A DNA stretch of 64,000 nucleotides from Kappaphycus alvarezii (taxonomy: Eukaryota > Rhodophyta > Florideophyceae > Gigartinales > Solieriaceae), in contig NADL03000676.1 of the NCBI GenBank assembly GCA_002205965.3, forward strand, positions 38,205-102,204. Reading direction: 5' to 3'. This document shows positions 31,860 to 44,049 of this stretch, piece after piece (position 1 is the stretch's first letter; each line of letters starts with the position of its first letter). Under the pieces are notes generated by a model. That model made no database searches, had not been told where the DNA came from, and was given only the letters and a program-made list of their open reading frames with translations. The position numbers and the translations under genes are program-made.

Positions 31860-34200
31860 AGATCAATGCACTTTTTACCGCAACACCATCAAGGGAACAC
31901 GGAATTGAGCTGAGTTATATCATGAATATCTATAAAAAGGCTCGCAAAATGCCTTCTTTCGTGGAGAGATTGATTTAAAGAAGATAGAAATTGAGTTCTA
32001 TATGGTTCTCATCTCACCAGAGTCTATGGTCTCGTCTGTTTGTATCGTGATAATCATACATAATGATTTTGAGCTTCCTTTTTTGTGGACGAAAGCATGC
32101 AAACTGGTAAACTGAAGGGATAATATATTTGGTTACCAAATTTCGAAGAAATACTCGATTATTTGAATAAAAGCACAGTTTTTACAAACTTTGATCACTT
32201 TGCCAGATACTAAAAAACTCGAATTAGTAGAAAGTAAAAACTGAAAAGAGCAGGTAACACTTTTACGTTTCACCCCAGTGAGTTCAAGTTCAAATTGATG
32301 CTCTTCGTTTTGTTAAACGGTTGATCTACGTCTCGAAGAATAGCTTCAACTTTAAATGATACGAAGGTGACTAAAGTATAGCTAAATTGTATCATTTTGC
32401 TCTTAAAATCGGTAAAAAAAGCATATAGAGCATATCTTCACCGTTTTTAGGACCATTAAAAAGAAATGATCAAGTGTAAGATCACCAAATGCAATTTCGC
32501 TGAGCGAGGAGTCAATTGTATTGGTCAATATATCGATACGAAGGAACGCATGTCAGCAAAAGGAAGAAAGTTGCCATCAAGAAGGCAAAATACTCGACAG
32601 AAACGCCTCAGATAAATTAATTAATTCAGCATGGGCTTCACTCCTGTTTTTGCCACTTTTAACTCCACTCTTATGTAGATTTGAAATTTAATGTGATATA
32701 AGAGAAAAAAACCCGGACGTCAAAGGAGAAGCTCAAATTTTCGAGATGTCCTTTCCCAAAAATCGATGCGCCCCTCATTCTGGAGACATTTTTTCGGGAA
32801 GTCGCTGTAGGGTCATTACCTGCTGAGGAGTAAAATATAAAAGAAATAGAACCCGTGGATTAAGAGTCTCATACTTAAAATAGCTCGTACCGGAACTTTT
32901 TCGCAGAGAGGAAGTCCCTCTTGATTATTTTTGCACTAGGGAAATTACGAGTATAGTTGCTATTGATGGGGCTCTTTAACCTGAAAAAAACTTTTAAATT
33001 CCTAAGTATGCTTCAAGAGACAATGGTTTGCATGCAATTATACCTTTAATGCTCGAACTGCAAGAAGATTGGGCGCTCGAGGTAGCAAATTGACCGGGAA
33101 AAGGGAATAAAGCTACGGAATTTCTTTCAAATTTGGTACAATCTGAACAACAAGACGCTCCAAAGTTCAGAAAGAGGATCCCTTTGCCCAAATTTACGCT
33201 TCAGAATCTATCGGGAGTCCTTCTGTGGAACCATATTTGATTGAAGTTCCCCATGATAATAAAGGTCTTAAATATTTCCTTAAAAATATGTTTCGAGAAA
33301 TTGATTCCTTTCGATAACGACCATCAATTTCATGCCAGAGATAATAAGGACGTACCATATACCCCGAAGTTGGATGTTGGAATGATAAAAAGACGGAAAA
33401 AATCTTTATAAACCTATACTACTGGAATATAATCCAGTGGAATGCGTATCAATATGTTAAAAGTTTCAGTGAGTACCAGAAAACCAGGTCCCGCGATAAA
33501 TTAATATTAGTCTCACAAATATATTCAGAAACTACTGGAAAAGATTCGCAGGATCATACAAGATTTATAGGATATAAAGTAATTTCTTCAGTCTGTTTCT
33601 CTATATCTCATTCTGACCGATTGAGGCCGCAAAGAAGAAATTATTTCCCGAAATTGTGCCCAAACTCATCGGAAAGGAGAAACGCATCCGTTCAGTCCTC
33701 GGCTGAAAATTTTTTCGGACAAAGCTGAAAGTTTTAAAGTGGCCAAACTATTTTACCTTGTGAAAAAGAATAGATTGGAGTGTAGCACCGTAAAAGTCTA
33801 TGATTCCATGTCTAATTGATCCCACCGAAAGGAATTCGCGTACTATCTTGACTGGGATGAAGAATATGTTAATCGGACAAGTTGTAGTATAGGAACATGT
33901 TCTCCGCATAATGTTGCATGTTTACCACCTTTGTCGTCTTGGAATGGCTACTATGCCTTTCGAACTCATTTTTGAGGTGGAAAAATGAACGGAATCGTCT
34001 AAGTCTGTCTCTGTTATACAAAAAGATTTTTGGAAGTCTCAACGACCAGAAAATATAGCTGCACTCGCACTGTACGCTACCAGCAACGATGGCAGTTGCA
34101 TCGCACTAGTAATGGAGATGATGTATGAAACAGTCTTCGGAGCTAAATTTGAGTGACGGACCCTTCTAGCTCACTCATAGTGTTTTAATTCCTAGTTTAA
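31860..34200 (+). mobile_element. Ty3/gypsy pol remnant, copy 3
   Basis: The plus strand reads E-I-L-D-Y-L-N-K-S-T-V-F-T-N-F-D near 32,145-32,195, the RT segment that normally continues to the first catalytic Asp region, then F-K-F-K-L-M-L-F-V-L-L-N (about 32,290-32,320), matching F-E-F-x-V-M-P-F-G-L-x-N-A-P. K-C-N-F-A-E-R-G-V-N-C-I-G-Q-Y-I-D near 32,490-32,535 fits the following palm and thumb segment. Downstream the sequence is too decayed to place RNase H and integrase firmly. Catalytic Y-x-D-D is not legible. Base composition is AT-rich, consistent with age or with C-to-T decay. Confidence 0.6.
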
Positions 34201-35039
34201 ACGGTCTGCCTTCATGCATAATTTATTCAGACTTATCTGTATCTAGGAAGTCGTAAATCCGCAGTAGTAGCTAGCTTCATGCCATGATGGACATATGTTT
34301 TCCGAGCCATTCGAACGAGGCGTCTCTTCCGTTTCATGTTACATCAGATTTATTACGATCTTAATTAGGCTTACCCCAAATGGACGGCCCCTCGTTTTGT
34401 CTATGTTTTCCTCAAGCATCATTGTGCGATATTTTGGCCATTTCGGTACTTACTGCTTCATCATTGTTCAGTTTGAATTCTAAAAACTTTCAATATCTTG
34501 TTGAGATATATTTTCAAAGAAGCTCTAACTAGTATCGGTCTAAGTAACGAACAAAAATCAGATGGGATATTGTCATATTTTAGCAGATATTTTAATGCGG
34601 AACTTTAATTTGTGCGCGGATAAGCAAACAAAGAATAAGTGCACGCTTTATAAGGGTATAGAAGGAGAAAATTTCCAAAAATTGGTAATGAAACCAACTA
34701 AGAGAAATTAACATGGAAACTGAGTTCAATGCAGGAAAGGGTTTTAGAAACGCATTTTGCCCATTTATGAGTTATAATTACTGATCCTCCTATGTTGAAA
34801 CATATACACTCTGCTATACGTTATAAGTGGGTAACTCTAACTGGTTGATGAGCACAAGTTTTATTTACACAACGCATTATCCCTGAAAGTTCTTGTTGCA
34901 ACCGAAATTGGGCTTTCTCAGTATATTTTTTGGAACAGAAGAAAGTAAAAAAGGAGAACAAAAACAATAGCAATAGCCGAAAATAATGGAAAAAGGAGGA
35001 ATTTACACCATATATGTTCAGTTTCAAAAGAAACGGAAA
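34201..35039. other. No feature seen
   Basis: AT-rich sequence with no supported gene. It may include the decayed end of copy 3. Confidence 0.4.
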
Positions 35040-35420
35040 GCTCCTTAGTTCAAAAGTTGACTCCTGCCCTCGTAATTAACTTTAATTTCAATTGAAGATT
35101 TCTCCCATCTTTCTGGAAATAGACTCAGGTAAACAACTTATTCAGCCTCTATAGACTCTTTTTCCAATCTTAAAGTATGCATAACACATACTATGTAGAG
35201 TAAAATGCATTCAAGCAAATCTCGTGAGCGAGAGACACAAATAATAGGACATTTTAAAGATAATTATCTATCTTAACTTCTCTTAATAACTATTTTTGAG
35301 TTTAAATCCAAAACACCTATGAGGGAATAATGTATCTCCCCTGGGATGCTTAGGATATTGGATGGTCTTCTTGAAGGTAACTATGCTCTCTGACATTTTC
35401 CTCACAAACTCAATCGGCGA
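35040..35420 (-). repeat. Dispersed repeat copy f, strongly decayed
   Basis: On the minus strand the TATA-like block (around 35,140), the run TGAGTTTGTG...ATGCATTTTACTC and the region corresponding to the repeat's middle are recognisable beside copies d and e. Divergence is higher than in other copies, so the boundaries are approximate. Confidence 0.45.
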
Positions 35421-38180
35421 TCTTTTTTAATCGGGGGAGTCAGGAAATTGCGAATGAAAATCTACTGTCCCCTCTTTCTTCCATTTAATGCCTTCTAGAA
35501 TCCACAGCAAATCAAAGACTATAAAATTGGAAAGGATCCCTAGATGACATCCACTCACAATCCAACACCTACATTTAGTCATCGTTTATTTCTTCGTGAG
35601 CCTTCGCTACCCTTTCTGAATCCTCAAAATTTGCAAGCAAAATTTAAGTCAGCGAGTTGGTAGGCCATCTCTCGGTTTTTGTAATCTATTTCTTTGGGCT
35701 CACGTTTGACCAGAGCCCTGTTAGCAGTATAGGCCGGCCTCGAAGTTGATTTGATCATAGATTAAGGGCAAATATATTCATTCTTTCTGGGAATGATGGG
35801 AAAATAGTTTACTAATTGATGATGTTGTGGTTCGATTCATTGAAACTTGGAAAAAGCTCTTAAATCATTTTCAATAATGGTACATTGTCGGGTTATTTGA
35901 GGCACTGATCGAATAGAAATGCAACTCCGTACCAATATTCGTTACTTTGCACAATTTTTTTGGAGGGCTAAAAAATTCTGCCCGATAATTTTATCGGAAC
36001 TTGATTTGGACAAAAAATTATCATGATTCGAAAGTTTTATCTTCTACAAAAAGGACCAAAATCTTCAACCATAAAATAGAAACAATTCCGTACAATAAAT
36101 GTGGGTTAACTGAGTAAAATAAACTTAGGATTATACATTCTGAAAAGGGGTACAAGGATTACTTCTTTGAAAAATAGGAGCCCTTGGATGGCTTTATGTT
36201 AGAAAGTACAAGAAATTGCGAATAATGTTCCATTTGTAACCCACAATATGCTCAAGATTTGGGTGAAAAAATTCACAGAGAAGATAAAACTATGCGTTTC
36301 CAGTGTTCAAGAATTTATGGTAGTTTTTCCCAGATATTTTTGCATAATGGGTACATAAATACATTCCGAAGTCACAGTATGAAGATAAAGACTTCCTGGA
36401 GAACCAATTGGAGACCAGAGAATGGGCACCATGCGTTGCTGCTACTGTGGTTTGTCCTTGTGATGGAAATTAGGTCAAAAACTTCAGTAGTTTTGTGTTT
36501 TAAAGCAGTCGGTACAAAGCAGTGGTTTGAAAGAAACAAGGAAAGAAATCATCAAACATATTTGAATCTGTTAAAATTCATGGAGTGTTAATTTTGTCAG
36601 GCACCTATATTTTTTTATAGCACATAAAATGTTTCAGGATTGATTAAGTGACGGGATATACATGCATTCATTATTATCACACATTCATAGGCAAATCTAT
36701 ATCAAAAAATCGGTCTATTATTTACTATCAAATTTCACGGTAGTTTATACGGAACCGCAAACAGACTTAATTATACACTGATCTGCCTTGTAACTGACCT
36801 TACTATCTCGTTCTTGACAGAAAGTTGTAAAAGACAATTCTTAAAGTTTAAATGCAATGAAATTGAGTTGTGATTAAATTTCATAACGACAAAAATAACA
36901 ACAGTAATGGGCCTATCCTTGGTCACAATAAGCATCGCTTGACAACTCTGCATCTCTTATAGATGCAGGACACGAGTTGGCATCGTTGGTTAGAGGTAAC
37001 CTGAAATACCAAGAGCCTTCTCCACTTCTTTTGCGCTCTTTAAACTACATGTTTTTAAAGAAAATTGACGGAATGCTCGTAATCAGTGCCTTAGAATGTG
37101 TCAATCTCGACATGAAAGCCATTATTTACCCACTGTAGTTCTCTTTGCTTCCGTACTCGTAGTTCTTGTGCTCAATCTCTGCCAGAAATTCATAAAAGGC
37201 GCCATTTTAAGCGCTTATTGAGAGTATCCTTTACGTATGCTGTATTTTTTGAGTTGACTGTTCCTTTACTATTTATTCAATTGCGTGCACGGATGTTCAT
37301 TGATCCTTGGATATTTTGCGGAACATCGAAAATTTCTTGTGGTATTCAGAACGAAAAAATTGCAACCCTGACTGAACTTTCTCTAAATTTGGTGTAAGAA
37401 TAGTCGAAGAAAATAATTTATCAAATTCGAATCCGCGAAGAACCCGTAGCATTCATTAAAGTATAACTAGATCCGATTCGAGAAGTCTTATCTCTTTTCG
37501 TTTTCATCCTTAATGGCCTCCATCAGCTAGTGTATTTTAGCACCGAGATTGACGACTAAAAAGGTATTTTCGATGTTGAAGCTAACCCCGAGACTCCGTG
37601 CTACGTTGTGGGATAGCTTAGAACGGACACTAGAGTTATAGATGGTAAAACACAAGTTCAAAGCCGGAGCCTCGGAGAAACACGACAGAAAAGGAATGTG
37701 GTGCCTTCTCGGAGCCTTATTCAGTTCACTTTATTTATTGTAAGATATAAAAAAAGTACGTAAATTACTCATCTCTGATCTTGAAAAGATTCTCCAGCCC
37801 CGGCATGAGGAAGGCGAGGGAAACGGGAGTTCCAGTGAATATTTTACTCTAGACTTCAATCTTTTCACGGGTACGTTTGACTCGGAAGAAGATTTGGTAG
37901 TGGCTGTTGTAAGTGAAACAAGAGATTGAATTGTTCTGCGGAGAAATATCAACTATTCAGGACAAATATCTCATGAATCGTTGGTAGAAAACTCCTCCGA
38001 TGAAGAACAAAACAAACAGAAGAACTACGTGACGCGTCCGGATCACGATTGGCAAATCTTCCATAAAGGTAAAAGCCGTTTTATACCGACCACTACAAAT
38101 AACTGACGTCATTGCCTGGAAGATATATGAGCTTCGCCCCGCCTCAGTGCGCAATACGCAGGAATTAGACATTAACAACC
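35421..38180. other. Decayed stretch upstream of Ty3/gypsy copy 2
   Basis: No supported gene. A 110-codon plus frame at 36,259-36,591 is basic and could be a gag scrap of copy 2, but it has no zinc knuckle or other motif. Confidence 0.35.
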
Positions 38181-38253
38181 CAAATGCGATCTACCACCGT
38201 GCCCGCAGGATGCCCCAAAGCAAAATAAGATAGTCCGGAAAGAGCTGAAAAGC

Positions 38254-38508
38254 ATGTTCAGGACAGGCATCACAACCAATATAGCTTCTGGTTGGTATTT
38301 TCCTGTGGTAATTGCGCAGAAAAAGGATTGGCGCATGCGTTTTTGTGTTCACTACCGGACATCGACCCGAAAGATAAAATCTAAAAGATGGCCGCTACCG
38401 AAGATCGATGAGATATTTGACAAGTTAAAGGGTAGAGCAGTCTACACTAAACCACATATAATCTCGGGCTATTGGCAGATTAGAATGAAGGACGATTGCA
38501 AAGAATGA
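38254..38508 (+). pseudogene. Ty3/gypsy RT fragment, copy 2
   Basis: Open piece of 84 codons covering the fingers and the first palm motif. It contains W-Y-F-P-V-V-I-A-Q-K-K-D, L-P-K-I-D-E-I-F-D-K-L-K-G and the Y-W-Q-I-R-M motif. The first catalytic Asp is replaced (Y-T-K-P-H for the usual F-S-x-x-D). The catalytic Y-x-D-D would fall near 38,635 in another register, where V-D-D-V can still be read. Confidence 0.8.
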
Positions 38509-38880
38509 CAACTTTCGTGTGCCGATGCGGAACGTTAAAATTCGAGGTTATGCCCTTCGGTCTCATGAATTCCCAATCAACGCTCCAGCAAATGATGGAC
38601 AAAATACCCCGTGACATACCTTTTGCACGTTAATATGTCGACGACGTGGTAATATTATCATCTGACATGGAGAAACACGTCCAAGAACCAAGAACATTGC
38701 TCCAATCTATCGCTGCAGCTGGCTGAACTTGAAAATAGCCAAAAGCAACTTTGCCACGCCGTCAGTAACCTTACTCGGCCACATAGTGGAGGCGATCGGT
38801 TTCCGTGTGGAGATAAAATTAATTCCATAGAAGAAGCGCCTAGTCTTAGTTCAACTGCAGAGCTCCGAAGCTTTCTTGGA

Positions 38881-39078
38881 TTGGCTAGATACTATAGAAG
38901 ATTCATCAAGGATTCGTGCATATTTCAGCAGTTTTGCACACATGAATTTCGGGAAACAGGAAATTTGAGTCTAACCAGTAAGTACTATCAGAGACTATGG
39001 TCACTGCCCTTTCTCGTTTATCCAGGTCTATATGCTCCTTTTTCAATTGAGGCGGATGCATTTAAAGTAGCTATTTAA
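38881..39078 (+). pseudogene. Ty3/gypsy RT thumb and RNase H start, copy 2
   Basis: The frame begins inside F-L-G-L-A-R-Y-Y-R-R-F-I, a hallmark between RT and RNase H in Ty3/gypsy elements, and ends with A-P-F-S-I-E-A-D-A-F-K-V-A-I, the D-A-S-like start of RNase H. It stops at TAA 39,076-39,078. Confidence 0.8.
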
Positions 39079-40660
39079 GTGGTAATGGCACAGAGGAAAG
39101 AAGAAGGGAAATTATATACCGTCCAGTATACCGGCCGCACGGTTAAATCGTTTAAAAAATTACAATGCAAGTAAGATGGAGTCTCTGGGCGTAGTATTCG
39201 CTTATGAAATTTTCTTGTTTACCTACCATCATCTGAGCTCTACCTTTTGGTAATTGACTACTGGGCTCTTAGAAACGCGTTCTATAAGAAAGATGTATAC
39301 CGGAGACTATCTCGTTGGTTGGAATTTCTCGTAGAATTTGAGCTCAAAATAGAATGCAGGGCGTGGGCAGAGAATTAATGTACATTGCTGAATATATCTC
39401 TTCTTTGCCATGGCAGAGGTTCCTGGTCTGGTGTCTGTCGAGGGGTTCACAGAATCAATTGAAAAATCTACAATAGAGGAAATAGATCTAGAGGCTTTTT
39501 TACGGGATTTTCTTCTTCACCTAAGTATATTCGAAATCGAAAAGACGAATCGGATTGTTAAGTATTGTATCTAAATAAATGCTAAGAATTTCTTGTTTTG
39601 GAAAGGACAACTGTTTCGCGGAACAGTTCAGGGCCTAAGGAACACAATATGTATTTCAGCACGCCATGGAATACTAAACATTTTCCATGAATACATAGTT
39701 CATTGCGACGTACAGAAGACCAAATAGTTGTACTTCACCGGTATTTTTAGCCTCGAATCAACCAGGATATCTAGTAACTCGTTAGGAGTTTCGGAAGATG
39801 TCAAAAATCGACACTCCTGGCAACTTATAAAACGTCCCCCCATGTTCCCTTTATAAATACCTTCGAGACATATTATATAGATTTTTCTGGCCCATTTACT
39901 GATCAAGCTCGGTCTAGGAACAAGTATATCTTGATCGCCGTGGAGCACCTGATAGGATGGCCTTTTGCCATCCCCACCTCATCCAACACGGCATAAGTGG
40001 TTACTGGGTTTATAATTATTGTTACAGTGATTATATCCTGGCCTAAAGTACGGAAAATTTCGTACATCACCACCTGCTTCATAACTGGGGCTCTCGTAGA
40101 GTTTATGAGTAAAAATGCAGTATCCTGGCAAATGTATTGGCATATACTCCGATGTTGAAAGGAATGGCGGAGAGAATGGTGCAAACAATAAAAAAAATAA
40201 ATTGAAGTTGTCAAAAAGATTGTGATAAAACAGAAAGATTCGTGGAATGATGTCCTCCCAAATGTTTTGTTTGAATATCGACGTCGCAGATTTTAGAGTT
40301 CTTTTCCACCGTTCGGACTAATGTTTAGTGTACCCTCGCGTTCTGCCCACACCGTAAAGTTATCTCCATTGACGCAGTTCGTACATTACAACAGGTTACA
40401 TAAACTGATCTCCGGTTGCTTATCAGGGCTGAACGTGTGATCGAACAGTTTCGACACCACATGAAGTACGAAGTTGATAAATGTGTTTAAATAGACCATG
40501 GACACTCACTGAACACTACTGAAAGGTTTTACTCCGTTTTTAATACAGTATTATGGCCTCTGTCGCATCCTAAGCGATAAAAAACCTTGTTACGACTCAA
40601 ATTCACTCTACGGTCGGCAAGCAGGATGTCCATTAGTGCACACCGGTTGCAGCTTTACAA

Positions 40661-41415
40661 CAAGCGACAAAAGCATCTCCGGTAAGTGCTGCTACTGACT
40701 TATTTCTGTGTTTATGCTTTCCAAAAAAACAGGAGAAACAGAAGAAATAAAAGGAGAAGCATCGTGAATGAATGAATTGAAGGGATCCCTGCATAATTGG
40801 GCAATGAATCCATACCGTGTGTTGCTCTCGGGCGAAATTATTGTTTTATCGGTAACAAGGTGCACGAAATTTGGCCACAAATTTGGCTCCCAAGAGTTAT
40901 GTACAGTACTGTACACGGGCTAAATTTTAGAATGCGAGAGCCATGTACAGTATTTTCCATGGTATTAGGCCGAAAGTTGTTAACAATACTGTGCAACACA
41001 GTGCGATAAGTACAAAAAACAGGCAAAAAATACTAAGCAGGCTACATTGTGTCTTTATTCTAAGTTGTTAGTACTATTTAGTGCGTTTTGATATTTTGAG
41101 TTTTCTATTTAAGGAGAGATAAAGGGAATTTTGGGCTAGATTCCGGAGACAACTGAAGATACCCATACACCACCAGACCATAAAACCACTACTATCACCA
41201 CAAACAAGTTTTCTTGTCCTTTCCATTGATCCCAAATAAGTAGTGTCATATGTCCGCTTAGACTTACGGTGTGCATACAGAGGTTCCACGGCACAATAAC
41301 CATTCTAATCCCGGTTTCCTTGTCTGTTTAGACTTTTGGTTCTTACTTCGAATTTCAATGGAGCAATACATTCAGTAACTACTTCAACTTAAGCTCTCCG
41401 GGCCACTAGAGACCG
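40661..41415. other. No gene seen
   Basis: AT-rich stretch after gypsy copy 2 containing the palindrome at 40,901. No other feature. Confidence 0.4.
40901..40914. other. 14-bp perfect palindrome
   Basis: GTACAGTACTGTAC is its own reverse complement. A similar GTACAGTAT lies 40 bp downstream. No function is evident. Confidence 0.5.
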
Positions 41416-42725
41416 TAATTGGAGGCTTCCGGAAACCATTGCGGACGCAGCAAGACCTCTGCCGCCACCAAGAGCTGCTTCAGAGGGAATAAAAGGTAGG
41501 TTGAGTTGGTAGCGGAATAGAACAATCAGAGCGTTAAATAATTTAAAAGTAAAAAGAAGAAAAAATAGAAAAAACATTCCAGCATTTGCCGAAAACAGTA
41601 ATATTACAATCTCCAAGGATCTTACACAATTTTAGTACCCTTCATTCTAAAAATAAGTTAATTTATCAAGAAAACCAAATGCATGCGAACCGACGGTCAA
41701 GTTTTATTTCAAAATCTGAATGTTTGCGATTAAGCTTTTGTTCTATTTCTCTTAGCTGAAAATTCATTTTAATATGTTATGCCCACCCCAAATCGTCGTT
41801 TAGTTTATATTTTACATATTTGAATAAATTTGAAAATAATTTTCTATTAAACTTACTTAAAAGTTCCCCGTGAGCCCAAATAAATTAAAATATTTTGCGA
41901 AGAAATCTAAAAATTCCCTTTATACTATTTGAATATTGTTATTGTTTGAGTGAATCGTCATATCGTCCATGGAGTGAGAGCCAAACTAAGAGACGACATA
42001 GGAGAGTTATTTGTATTTATTTTCAGTCTTCATCTGTTAGCCATAAGTTATTTACACATTTTTTGACTTCTAGGGACTGCTATCTGTTTAAAAAGTAGAT
42101 CAAAAAAAGCACAGAAGAAAACATTTGCGGGAGGAATATACAAGAAGGCCTTATCTGTCATAAATTCATATATTTAGAGATTTATCATAACGCTGAGTGG
42201 CGTAATTGTAATTTTGATTCTCATCGATTATTGTATAAAAGATTTCATTGGTTTACAGAATTCCGTTTGGCAGAGTGTGCGAAAACCATCGAACAGAGCG
42301 ATTTCAATAGAGATACTTTACACTCGTAAAACCTTCAAGTAGCGCTCCTACGAAGCACACAACTATTTTCGGAAGCTTAACAGTTGCTTGGCACTTCTCT
42401 TCCCTTATATAACATGTTATGCCTACTAAATTTAACTAATATTACCGGATTTTGCGGGTACTGATAGGGATTATTTATCGTAAATCTTTTTTGCATTTTC
42501 ATTTTCTTTTGCTTTTGCTTTTTTGGTTTTGTTTTGTTTTGTTTTTTATTTAATTTTTCTTCTTTAAATTCTTTCGTTTCTTTTATTGTTTTTAAACTTT
42601 GAACCTTCCGCTTGTCTTCTGCCGCTGGCAAATAAACCTGCCGATTCTTCTCTCTGACTCAACTCTTGGTAGCGGCGGAGGTCTTCTTAATGCGTCCTTA
42701 ATATACCCGCAGGCCTCCGTCCATC
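41416..42725. repeat. Two LTR ends with primer-binding-like sites in inverted orientation
   Basis: CTCTTGGTAGCGGCGGAGGTCT at about 42,661 (plus) and its counterpart CTCTTGGTGGCGGCAGAGG read on the minus strand at about 41,475-41,455 are inverted copies, each preceded on its own strand by about 230 bp of related T-rich sequence containing TAATATTACYG. TGGTAGC/TGGTGGC resembles a primer-binding site complementary to a tRNA 3' end (…GCTACCA). This looks like two LTRs, or LTR plus leader pieces, facing away from each other. No coding region belongs clearly to either. Confidence 0.5.
42520..42548. repeat. (TTTTG)n simple repeat
   Basis: A short T/G pentanucleotide run inside a longer T-rich low-complexity tract (about 42,485-42,600). 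Confidence 0.7.
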
Positions 42726-43486
42726 CACTTCAAGGACCAGTAAGGCTTTAAAAGAGAGATTTCCCTGAGCCTATTGCCCCCCTGAACTTCTAGCTAAGCA
42801 CCAAAAGTAAAAAAGACAAGAGAGACCTGCAATATAGTTGCTATCTTGAACTTCGGTATTCACACCGTAAATCAAAGGGGACAAGTAAGGCCACTGCATT
42901 GAGGACAAGAGACAAGACAATACAACGTAGTCGTAGTAGTGTTTTCGGTTTCCGGGTGGTCAGCGTGTTCGGGGTGTAGTGGTGTTTGGGATGTTGTGGA
43001 GTTCAAAACAATTTTAAACGCAAGGGAATATAAAACCAAGGCATAGGTTCTATATCCACTAAATTTATCCCTCACTGGCAAATAAAATGCATTTCGAAAA
43101 TTTACTGGCATACTTTCCCATCCTGGACGCAATTTTACATCACTGGATATCGGTAATGTGTTTAATAATGCTAAGGTTCATGAGAAGAGCTAAAATGAGC
43201 ATTCTCAAGGACACCATAAGCAGGAATCTGAACACAAAATACACAGGTTATCAAACGCATTTCATGACCTTTAAAAAATAGAAAGATTCGTTTCCTGTAT
43301 TTCATGCATCAAATGTTTTAGAAAGATTCCCATCTGATCTATTAACGTACTTGAAAGAAACGGTGGAGACTTTGCTTCTTTTCTGATATATTTTACTGAA
43401 ATTAGCTGACATATACAGCAATATCCTGCAGCTTCAATTTGTGCCTGATTAAATGAACGCTGGTAGGAAATAATAGGCGATACAGA
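42726..43486. other. No gene seen
   Basis: Possibly leader sequence of the plus-strand LTR end at 42,661. No frame is supported. Confidence 0.4.
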
Positions 43487-43870
43487 GATTATCAGAACCA
43501 GTTATCCTAAAATGGAGCTGTTGCAAGCCACAAAAGTGCTACTGAAGTAAATTTGCGGTAATAAGAAGAGGCAGATATGGAGGGGGGTTAAGGGGCTCCA
43601 AATGGGTACAGAAGGGTCTACCACATATGCTCAGACACTAATTTAACAAAAAGGGTTCTTCGGCTAGAAGTGGCCGTAAAACTTCTACAATATTTGGATA
43701 TGAATTTGAAGTCTCCTGCCAACTTCTTGACCTTCTCTTCATGAAGGGGTCTACTAAGCTTATATGTACTTCTCGGCTAACCCTCAAGTCTCCAGATACG
43801 TACTAATTACTTCAAATTGCAATCATACGTACTAATTACTTCAAATTGCAATCAAGTTAATCGTATGGAG
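43487..43870 (-). repeat. Dispersed repeat copy g
   Basis: On the minus strand this copy shows the family blocks in order: the TATA-like AAGCTTAGTAGACC region, the GTCAAGAAGTTGGCAGGAGACTTCAA block, TGAGCATATGTGGTAGACCC, and GTAGCACTTTTGTGGCTTGCAACAG near its end. The last 25 bp of the family end is missing. It contains the perfect tandem duplication at 43,796-43,853. Confidence 0.65.
43796..43853. repeat. Perfect 29-bp tandem duplication
   Basis: The 29-bp unit starting ATACGTACTAATTACTTC is present twice with no difference, so it is recent compared with the repeat copy in which it lies. Confidence 0.9.
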
Positions 43871-44049
43871 GAGAATAACTAGAAGGAAGGTATCTATTAG
43901 ACGTTAATAATTTTGTGCCATATGCATCACCTCAGACTTTTAACCAAGAATGGAAATAAATTTACGATTATATAAAGTTTTCACAATCGCTACTGGTATC
44001 TCCAGAAAATTTACGTTCACTGAGGTCAAAAAGTGGCAAACTGTCATGT

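Larger units (their letters stand above)
38181..40660 (+). mobile_element. Ty3/gypsy pol remnant, copy 2 (RT, RNase H, integrase)
   Basis: Clear domain order on the plus strand. S-G-W-Y-F-P-V-V-I-A-Q-K-K-D and F-C-V-H-Y-R (38,285-38,355) belong to RT, then W-P-L-P-K-I-D-E-I-F-D-K-L and S-G-Y-W-Q-I-R-M (38,390-38,490). L-R-S-F-L-G-L-A-R-Y-Y-R-R-F-I is at 38,866-38,910. An RNase H stretch follows to about 39,360. Integrase pieces include Y-I-D-F-S-G-P-F (about 39,875) and M-A-E-R-M-V-Q-T-I-K-K (about 40,165), the latter with the catalytic Glu. At least ten stops and several frameshifts are present. No LTRs could be paired with it. Confidence 0.8.
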
